From: Candidatus Rokuibacteriota bacterium
Lineage (GTDB): Bacteria; Methylomirabilota; Methylomirabilia; Rokubacteriales; CSP1-6
Assembly (NCBI GenBank): GCA_016177555.1
Contig: JACOVB010000059.1
Span: forward strand, 1 to 10,804
DNA: 10,804 nucleotides
Reading direction: 5' to 3'
Every line of letters starts with the position of its first letter. Within the stretch, counting starts at the first letter, position 1. The notes beneath the pieces were generated by a model, which searched no databases, was not told the origin of the DNA, and worked only from the letters and a program-made list of their open reading frames with translations. The translations under genes and the position numbers were made by a program. Of the stretch, positions 5,352 to 10,804 are shown piece after piece.

Positions 5352-6749
5352 TCACCCCGTGAGGGCGCCGGCCTCCGAGAGCTCGGCCTCGTACGCGTTC
5401 ACGCTCTTCGAGAGCAGGTCGGCGATCTCGTCGATCTCCGCCTCGGTCGTGATGAGCGGCGGTGCGATCATCAGCCAGTCGCCGAAGGCACCCTTGCTGG
5501 TGCGGCGCGCGTAGATGAGGAGGCCGCGTTCCATGGCCAACTCCGCCAGCCGGTAGGGCGCCATCAGCGGGAGCGGGAGCATCGCCTTCGTCGCCTTGTC
5601 GGCGACGATCTCGAAGGCCATCAGCAGGCCCTTGCCGCGCACATCCCCGATGATGGCGCTGCGGGCCTGGATCGCATCGAGGCGGGCGCGGAGGCGGGCC
5701 CCCATCCGGGCGGCGTTCGAGATCAGGTCGCGCTCGAGCATCTCCGTGACCACCGCGTGCCCGATGGCGCAGGACAGCGGGTTGGCGAAGTACGTGTGCC
5801 CGTGGTTGAAGCCGCCGGCGGCGGCCAGGGTCTCCACCATGCTGTCGGGCGCCAGGACCGCGCCCATCGGCGTGTAGCCGGCCGCGATGCCCTTGGCCAG
5901 CAGGACCAGGTCCGGCCTCCCCTCCGGCCAGTGGTCGGCGGCCAGGAACTTCCCGGTGCGGCCGGCCCCGCTCATCACCTCGTCGTAGATGAGCAGCACG
6001 CCGTGGCGCCGGCAGATCTCGCGCACCGCCCCGTAGTACGGGTCGGGCGCGACGGCGGCGCCGCGGGCGAGCCCGCCCACCGGCTCCATGATGAAGGCCA
6101 GGACGGTCTCGGGCCCCTGCCGGCGGATCTCCTCGTCCAGGGCGTCGGCGCAGACCTCCGCGTAGCCCACCGCGTCCTGGCCCTCGGGGACGCGGTAGGT
6201 CAGCGGCGCGGGGACCTTCGGCATCGGCGTCATCAGCGGCCCGAAGATCTCCGCGGCCTGGCAGTCGCCGCTCAGCGCGAGCGCTCCCAGCGTGGCGCCG
6301 TGGTAGGAGGGGTTCAGGGAGATCACCTTCCACCGGGACGCCTCGCCCCGGACGACCGCGTACTGCCGCGCGAGCTTGACACACGCCTCGGTCGCTTCCG
6401 ACCCGCCCGAGACGAAGAAGGCGCGGTCGAGGCCCGGCCCCGCCAGCCCCGTCACCAGGTCCGCGAGGGCGCGGTTGGCCTCGCTCTCGAAGACGCCGGG
6501 GAACGCGAAGGCCACGCGCTCGGCCTGCCGCCGCATCGCCTCGAGCACGCGCGCGTTGCCGTGACCGAGGTTGCTCGCCACCGGGCCCGAGGACGCGTCG
6601 ATGTAGCGCCGCCCCTCGCGGTCCCACATGTAGATGCCGCTCGCCCGCTCGATCACGGGCCGGGGCGCCCTCCCCTTCGTGAAGAAGGCCTGGATCGGGC
6701 CGCCGTGCGCGGCCGACCCTCGCCCGCCCACCGTGCTCACGTCAACCAT
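5352..6749 (-). CDS. Class III PLP-dependent aminotransferase
   Basis: The product is 465 aa, normal for the omega-amino-acid/class III family. Recognisable elements are the N-terminal substrate-cap region GIYMWDREGRRYIDASSGPV (39-58), the cofactor phosphate loop SGGSEATE (114-121), YHG (149-151), E222 in FIMEPVGG, YDEVMSGAGRTGKF with the PLP-ring aspartate D256, and LLAKGIAAGYTPMG with the Schiff-base lysine K286. Members move an amino group from an omega- or alpha-amine to pyruvate or 2-oxoglutarate in the cytoplasm; the donor cannot be read from the sequence. The start is ATG 6749, because GAGGAG (6758-6763) lies 8 bases upstream; the open frame back to 6809 would overlap the preceding gene. 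The gap to the deacylase gene is 25 bases, so the two are co-transcribed. It is the last gene of the operon. All key residues are present, in contrast to the genes to its left in the window. Confidence 0.92.
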   Translation of the reverse strand: MVDVSTVGGRGSAAHGGPIQAFFTKGRAPRPVIERASGIYMWDREGRRYIDASSGPVASNLGHGNARVLEAMRRQAERVAFAFPGVFESEANRALADLVTGLAGPGLDRAFFVSGGSEATEACVKLARQYAVVRGEASRWKVISLNPSYHGATLGALALSGDCQAAEIFGPLMTPMPKVPAPLTYRVPEGQDAVGYAEVCADALDEEIRRQGPETVLAFIMEPVGGLARGAAVAPDPYYGAVREICRRHGVLLIYDEVMSGAGRTGKFLAADHWPEGRPDLVLLAKGIAAGYTPMGAVLAPDSMVETLAAAGGFNHGHTYFANPLSCAIGHAVVTEMLERDLISNAARMGARLRARLDAIQARSAIIGDVRGKGLLMAFEIVADKATKAMLPLPLMAPYRLAELAMERGLLIYARRTSKGAFGDWLMIAPPLITTEAEIDEIADLLSKSVNAYEAELSEAGALTG

Positions 6750-6774
6750 GTCGTTTGCTCCTCTGGGGCCCGGG

Positions 6775-8370
6775 TCACGCGGCGCCGCGGCGGAGGACCC
6801 GCCCGGCATTGACCGGTGTCCGCTCGCCGCGGTGGAGGGCCAGCTTCCCGTTCACGACGACGCTGTCGATGCCCGACGGGTACCGGTTGGGGTCCTTGAG
6901 CGTGGAGTTGTCGGTGATCGTGGCCGGGTCGAAGACGGTGACGTCGGCGAAGGCCCCGGGCCGCAGATGCCCGCGGTCCTTCAGGCCGAGGCGCGCCGCC
7001 GGGAGCCCGGTGATCCGGTAGACGGCGTCCTCCAGCCCGAGCACGCGCTTCTCGCGGACGAAGCGCTGGAAGAGGCGCGCCGTCCAGCCGTAGCTGCTCG
7101 GCGCGAACTTCACCTTCCCGAGCGCGCCGGTGGGGGCGAGCGTGATCGAGTCCGACATCAGCGCGCAGTCCCGCCCCCGCATGGTGGCGATCAGGTCCTC
7201 CTCGGAGATGAGCTGCCCCACCCAGGTGACCGAGTAGAGCGCGTCGCCCTCCTCGCGGAGGATGTCGAGCACCGCGTCGTACGGGTCGACGCCGCGCCGC
7301 CGGCCGATCTCCTCGAAGGTCGACCCCACGAGGTCCGCGTTCCGAGTCGACTCGAAGAGCACGATGTCGTCCCACCGCTTCGCGGGCACCAGCTTCCAGA
7401 TCGGGTAGGGGTTCTGCTTGAGCCGCTCGCGCGTCGCCGGGTCGCCCAGCCGCTCGAGCAGGCGCGGGATCCCGCCCTCGAAGGCCCACGGCGGCAGGAC
7501 CGCGCTCATCGTGGTGGGGCCCCAGTTGTGCGGGATCATGTCGTAGCCGAGGTCGACCCCCGCCTGGCGGCTCCACTCGAGCATGTCCATGGTGTGCTCG
7601 AGGGCGTGCGGGGGCGCGCCGAACTTGGGCGTGATGTGCGAGATCTGGAGCTTCGCGCCCGAGAGCCGGGCGGCGGCCAGCGCCTCGCCGATCCCCTGCT
7701 CGTAGAAGTAGTCGCGGTTGCGGACGTGGGTGGCGTAGAGCGCCTCGTGCTTTCGCGCGACCCGCGTGAGCGCGACGACCTCGTCGGTCCGCGAGGAGCT
7801 GCCGGGCGCGTACTCGAGCCCGGTGCTGAGGCCGATCGCGCCCGCGGCGAGGGCGTCGTCCACCAGGCGCTCCATCGTCCCGATCTCCTCGGGCGTCGCC
7901 GCGCGCGGCTCGGCGCCCAGCACGGCCAGGCGGACGGCGCCGTGCCCCACGAACGCCACCACGCTGACACCGAGCGCGTTCTTCGACAGCTGCGAGAGGT
8001 ACTCGTCGAAGGTCCGCCACGTGATCTCCGCGGACGGGTGGTAGCCGAAGATGTGCCGCTTGAGGATCTCCGGATCGGCCACCGGCGCGCAGCTGTGTCC
8101 GCAGTTGCCCACGGCCTCCAGGGTGACGCCCTGGTGGACCTCGCTCTCGGCCGAGGGGTTGACGAGCAGGGTGAAGTCCGAGTGGGTGTGGAGGTCGATG
8201 AACCCGGGCGTCACCGTGAGCCCGGTCGCGTCGACGACCTGGTCGGCGCGAGCGTCCCCGAGGTGACCGACGGCCACGATCCGGTCCCCCTGGATGCCCA
8301 CGTCGGCCGGGAAGCCCGGCCGCCCGGAGCCGTCGATGACGGTGCCGCCACGGATGATCAGGTCTAGCAT
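6775..8370 (-). CDS. N-acyl-D-amino-acid deacylase (D-aminoacylase), amidohydrolase superfamily
   Basis: The product is 531 aa, full length for the D-aminoacylase branch of amidohydrolases, which removes the N-acyl group from D-amino acids in the cytoplasm using zinc. The order of motifs fits: the N-terminal beta sandwich (LIIRGGTVIDGSGRPG), the metal site DLHTHSD with H61 and H63, GNCGHS with C90 (this family's bridging-cysteine position), ATHVRNRD with H215, QISHI with H245, and LMSDSITLAP with the catalytic aspartate D407. The closing part GHLRPGAFADVTVFDP is typical. The start ATG 8370 is supported by AAGGAG (8378-8383) 7 bases upstream. It sits between a C-N hydrolase and an aminotransferase, suggesting catabolism of N-modified amino acids. 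Related subgroups act on other N-acyl compounds, so the D-amino acid substrate is likely but not proven. Confidence 0.92.
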   Translation of the reverse strand: MLDLIIRGGTVIDGSGRPGFPADVGIQGDRIVAVGHLGDARADQVVDATGLTVTPGFIDLHTHSDFTLLVNPSAESEVHQGVTLEAVGNCGHSCAPVADPEILKRHIFGYHPSAEITWRTFDEYLSQLSKNALGVSVVAFVGHGAVRLAVLGAEPRAATPEEIGTMERLVDDALAAGAIGLSTGLEYAPGSSSRTDEVVALTRVARKHEALYATHVRNRDYFYEQGIGEALAAARLSGAKLQISHITPKFGAPPHALEHTMDMLEWSRQAGVDLGYDMIPHNWGPTTMSAVLPPWAFEGGIPRLLERLGDPATRERLKQNPYPIWKLVPAKRWDDIVLFESTRNADLVGSTFEEIGRRRGVDPYDAVLDILREEGDALYSVTWVGQLISEEDLIATMRGRDCALMSDSITLAPTGALGKVKFAPSSYGWTARLFQRFVREKRVLGLEDAVYRITGLPAARLGLKDRGHLRPGAFADVTVFDPATITDNSTLKDPNRYPSGIDSVVVNGKLALHRGERTPVNAGRVLRRGAA

Positions 8371-8427
8371 CGCAGCGCTCCTTGTCTTGACCGCGTGTCC
8401 GACCCTGCCGCCGCCGGACGCGGCCGT

Positions 8428-9258
8428 CTAGTCGATCCGCGGGATGTCCTCGGTCGCCGTGCAGATGGGCGCGTACAGGTCCGGCCGCCGGTCGCGAAAC
8501 ATGGGCTTGGCGCGGCGCGCGGCGAAGACCGCGCGGCGGTCGAGCGTGGCGCAGATGATCCGGTCCGAGCCCTCGCCGGCGTCGGCCACGACGGCGCCGG
8601 TGGGATCGACGATCATGCTGCGCCCACCGAACGTCCACTCGCCCTCCAGGCCGACCTTGTTGCAGGGGGCGAAGTAGACGCCGTTCTCGAAGGCGCGCGT
8701 GACCATGATCTCCCGCCAGCAGGCGAGCGCCGGCGCCGCGAACGGCACGACGATCAGCTCCGCCCCGTTCACCGCCGCGCAGCGGGCGGACTCGGGGAAG
8801 AACGTGTCGTAGCAGATGTTGATGCCGACCCGCCAGTCGCCCACCGTGAACACCGGGAAGTGGGAGCCGAAGCGGAAGTAGATCTTCTCCAGGCTGTTGA
8901 CGGCGGCCGGGTGCACCTTCCGGTACTTCCCGGCGATGCGCCCCTCGGGATCGATGACCATGGCGGTGTCGTAGTAGACGCCCGCCTGGTCCTCCTCGAA
9001 GATCGTGGCGATCACGTGCACCCCGTGGGCGCGAGCGCGGTCCCGCATCCGGCTGATCGCCGGGCCGCCGTCGCGCTCGGCGTAGTCGATGTGCGCGTAG
9101 TCCCGGTACTGGAACACGTAGACGATGTTGAAGAACTCCGGGATGACGACCAGGTCCGGGCGGTGCGTCGCCACGGCCTCGTCCACGTACTTCGCGGCCT
9201 TGTCGATGTTCGTCGCCGGATCCAGGACGCTTTGCATCTGGATCACCGCGAGCTTCAT
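8428..9258 (-). CDS. Nitrilase-superfamily carbon-nitrogen hydrolase (amidase or N-carbamoylase type)
   Basis: A 276-aa cytoplasmic hydrolase with the full Glu-Lys-Cys triad: E41 in VVIPEFFN, K114 in GKYRKVH and C149 in INICYDTFFPE. A second glutamate, E124, lies in SLEKIYF. The LEK.YF spacing and the overall length resemble N-carbamoyl-amino-acid hydrolases and beta-ureidopropionase-like enzymes, but substrate class cannot be settled by eye. ATG 9258 gives the usual family start MKLAVIQM with AGGA 6 bases upstream. An ATG at 9276 (MPAGTEM...), preceded by GGGAG, is equally possible and would add six residues. The deacylase starts 57 bases downstream. Together with livGF upstream it suggests uptake and hydrolysis of an amide or carbamoyl compound. 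Confidence 0.88.
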   Translation of the reverse strand: MKLAVIQMQSVLDPATNIDKAAKYVDEAVATHRPDLVVIPEFFNIVYVFQYRDYAHIDYAERDGGPAISRMRDRARAHGVHVIATIFEEDQAGVYYDTAMVIDPEGRIAGKYRKVHPAAVNSLEKIYFRFGSHFPVFTVGDWRVGINICYDTFFPESARCAAVNGAELIVVPFAAPALACWREIMVTRAFENGVYFAPCNKVGLEGEWTFGGRSMIVDPTGAVVADAGEGSDRIICATLDRRAVFAARRAKPMFRDRRPDLYAPICTATEDIPRID

Positions 9259-9325
9259 CTCAGTTCCTGCCGGCATCAGGGGTCTCCCGTCCGCGCCGCG
9301 CGGCGCTCAGGGGCCGCGGGTGTCC

Positions 9326-9342
9326 CGGGCGCGGCGCGCCCG
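9326..9342 (-). other. GC-rich hairpin in the livF-hydrolase gap
   Basis: CGGGCGC (9326-9332) pairs perfectly with GCGCCCG (9336-9342) around a 3-base loop. Nearby there is also a perfect 12-base palindrome, CGCCGCGCGGCG. The roughly 100-base gap between livF and the hydrolase is the longest inside the operon. No T-run follows, so it may be an attenuator or mRNA-stability hairpin, or simply GC-rich sequence. Confidence 0.3.
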
Positions 9343-9373
9343 ATGCCCCCCGGCCTCTCCCAGTCAAGGTGCG

Positions 9374-10072
9374 TCAGGCGCTCACGCCCATGTGCCGCTC
9401 CACGACCTCCGGGCGCTGCTGCAGGTCGGTGGGCGTGCCCTCGAACACGATGCAGCCGTTCGCCAGGATGTAGATCCGGTCGGCCAGCTCCATGGCGATC
9501 TTCACGCTCTGCTCCACGATGAGGACGCTCAGCCGCTCGCGCTTGAGGTCCCTCAGCATCCCGAGCACGGTCGCCGCCATCAGCGGCGCCAGGCCCTGCG
9601 ACGGCTCGTCGAGGAGCAGGAGCTCGGGGCCCGTCAGGAGGCCGCGCCCGATCACGGTCATCTGCTGCTCGCCGCCGCTGATCTGCGAGCCCTTCCGGCC
9701 GAGGAGCGGGCGCAGGTTCGGGAACCAGCCGAGGATGCGCTCCCGGTCCCACCGCGAGTCGCGCTTCTGGGCCAGCATCAGGTTCTCCTCCACGCTGAGC
9801 AGCGAGAAGACCTCGCGGGTCTCCGGGACGTAGGCGAGGCCCTTGCGGGCGACGGCGTACGGCGGCAGGCCGGAGATCCGCTCCGCCTTGAACGTGATGC
9901 GGCCCCGCGCCGGCGGCGTGAGGCCGATGATGCTCCGGAGCGTCGTGGTCTTGCCCGCGCCGTTCCGGCCGAGCAGGGCCACGACCTCGCCCTCCCCCAC
10001 CGTCAGCCGCACGCCGTGCAGCACGTGGCTGAGCCCGTAGTAGGTGTGGATGTCCTCGACCTCGAGCAGCAT
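9374..10072 (-). CDS. livF: Liv/HAAT-family ABC transporter ATP-binding protein, LivF
   Basis: The 232-aa ATPase subunit of a branched-chain amino acid/amide-type importer acts on the cytoplasmic face of the membrane. Walker A is GRNGAGKT (35-42), the ABC signature is SGGEQQ (132-137), Walker B is LLLLDEP (151-157), and Q188 in VEQS sits in the switch position, where LivF proteins typically have Glu-Gln rather than His. YVPETREVFSLLSVEENL is the LivF-type Q-loop region (usually VPEGR.VF). The start ATG 10072 lies 2 bases after the livG stop; a GTG at 10078 overlapping that stop (GTGA) is an alternative adding two residues. Order livG-livF is standard for this family. The permeases and binding protein are not in the window and should lie to the right, upstream of livG. 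Confidence 0.92.
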   Translation of the reverse strand: MLLEVEDIHTYYGLSHVLHGVRLTVGEGEVVALLGRNGAGKTTTLRSIIGLTPPARGRITFKAERISGLPPYAVARKGLAYVPETREVFSLLSVEENLMLAQKRDSRWDRERILGWFPNLRPLLGRKGSQISGGEQQMTVIGRGLLTGPELLLLDEPSQGLAPLMAATVLGMLRDLKRERLSVLIVEQSVKIAMELADRIYILANGCIVFEGTPTDLQQRPEVVERHMGVSA

Positions 10073-10074
10073 CG

Positions 10075-10804
10075 TCACGTCCCGAAGTACGCCTTCTTCA
10101 CGCGCTCGTTGGCCGTGATCTCGGCGGGGGACCCCTCGGCGATGACCTCGCCGAAGTTCATCACCGTGATCCGGTCGGAGATCGTCATCACCACGTCCAC
10201 CTTGTGCTCGATCATCACGACCGTGTACTGCCGCGCCAGGCGGCGGATCAGCCCCGCGACCTTCTGCGTCTCTTCCTGGCTGAGGCCGCTGGTCGGCTCG
10301 TCGAGCAGCAGGAGCCGGGGCACCGTGGCCAGGGCGATGGCGATCTCGAGCAGGCGCTGGTCGCCGTAGGACAGCTCCCGCGCCAGCATCGCCCCGCGGC
10401 CGGCGATCCCGGCCTCGGCCAGCACGTCCTCGGTCCGCCGGTCCACGTCCGTGAAACACCCGGCGCGGCTCCAGAAGTCGAAGAAGCCCCGGCGCGCGTG
10501 CCGGTAGGCCGCGACCCAGACGTTGTCGTGGACGGTCATGCCCGCGAAGACGCTGGTGATCTGGTACGAACGCCCCACGCCCAGCCGCGAGATCTCGTAG
10601 GGCTGCCGGTGCGTGACGTCCTCGCCGGCGAAGACGATGCGGCCGGAGGTGGGCGCGAGGTCCTTGGTGAGGAGATTGAAGAGCGTCGTCTTGCCGGCGC
10701 CGTTGGGCCCGATGATGGTGTGGAGGGTGCCCTCCTCGATCTCGAGGGAGACGCCGGCGACGGCCAGGTTGGCGCCGAAGGCCTTGCTCACCCGCTCCGT
10801 CTTC
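10075..10804 (-). CDS. livG: Liv/HAAT-family ABC transporter ATP-binding protein, LivG (5' end outside the window)
   Basis: The second ATPase of the importer. The frame is open through the right edge (KTERVSKAFG...), and the usual family start lies a few residues further, so the coding sequence is cut by the window. Counting from the GTG at 10791: Walker A GPNGAGKT (28-35), GRSYQITSVFAGMTVHDNV as the LivG-type Q-loop region (73-91), signature LSYGDQR (140-146), Walker B LLLLDEP (160-166) and switch histidine H196 in IEHKVD. The substitution of SYGDQR for the common SGGQ is normal for LivG. It ends 2 bases before livF. Substrate specificity is set by a binding protein not seen here; the downstream hydrolases suggest an amide or N-modified amino acid rather than plain leucine. 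Confidence 0.92.
   Translation of the reverse strand, partial: KTERVSKAFGANLAVAGVSLEIEEGTLHTIIGPNGAGKTTLFNLLTKDLAPTSGRIVFAGEDVTHRQPYEISRLGVGRSYQITSVFAGMTVHDNVWVAAYRHARRGFFDFWSRAGCFTDVDRRTEDVLAEAGIAGRGAMLARELSYGDQRLLEIAIALATVPRLLLLDEPTSGLSQEETQKVAGLIRRLARQYTVVMIEHKVDVVMTISDRITVMNFGEVIAEGSPAEITANERVKKAYFGT

Noticed and set aside
4224..6812. 862-codon open frame on the plus strand
   Set aside because: It lies antisense to the SLOG-like gene and the aminotransferase, is rich in Arg, Gly, Pro and Ala, and has no recognisable domain. Long antisense frames are expected opposite high-GC genes.
6634..8367. 577-codon open frame on the plus strand
   Set aside because: Exact antisense of the D-aminoacylase, whose zinc ligands and catalytic residues are all present on the minus strand.
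9293..9342. GC palindromes in the livF-hydrolase gap as an intrinsic terminator
   Set aside because: No T-run on the minus strand after the stems, and the downstream genes appear to belong to the same operon.
8395..10369. Overlapping plus-strand frames (375 and 414 codons) opposite the hydrolase and livF
   Set aside because: Shadows of genes with complete catalytic motifs on the minus strand.

Overview
The window is a high-GC (roughly 70% by eye) bacterial chromosome segment. Gene content points to an uncultivated soil or subsurface lineage of the Rokubacteria/Methylomirabilota kind: a Liv-type amide/amino-acid ABC importer beside an N-acyl-D-amino-acid deacylase, NHL-propeller proteins and phosphotriesterase-like hydrolases. 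That taxonomic guess is inference only. No tRNA, rRNA or CRISPR array was seen.

Right half (about 5352-10804, minus strand): a compact, well-preserved operon read right to left. It encodes livG (cut by the window edge), livF, a nitrilase-superfamily C-N hydrolase, an N-acyl-D-amino-acid deacylase and a class III PLP aminotransferase. Gaps are short, most starts have good Shine-Dalgarno sites, and catalytic residues are intact. The likely logic is import of an amide or modified amino acid, hydrolysis of its C-N bonds, then transamination of the freed amine.

Left half (1-5280): a gene graveyard around one healthy gene, an OFA-like MFS transporter (1220-2416, plus strand). From the left there is the C-terminal remnant of an IS91-like transposase, then a DUF4143 protein lacking its AAA ATPase half, whose apparent start codon lies inside a perfect 15-bp inverted repeat. 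After the MFS gene comes a run of minus-strand genes that each look as if their middle was removed. A DsbA/FrnE-like gene keeps its RBS, first beta strand and C-terminal third but lacks the CxxC region. An NHL-propeller gene keeps its RBS and first nine codons, then jumps to its last third. A phosphotriesterase-like gene has its central block joined out of frame to its last 30 residues. Further right are three small overlapping or closely spaced ORFs of unknown function (3275-4176) and a SLOG/DprA-like Rossmann gene with a pair of compensating frameshifts (4185-5279).

The main point for a second look is this repeated 'ends kept, middle lost' pattern over about 1 kb. It is either a real local deletion process or an assembly collapse, and read mapping would separate the two.
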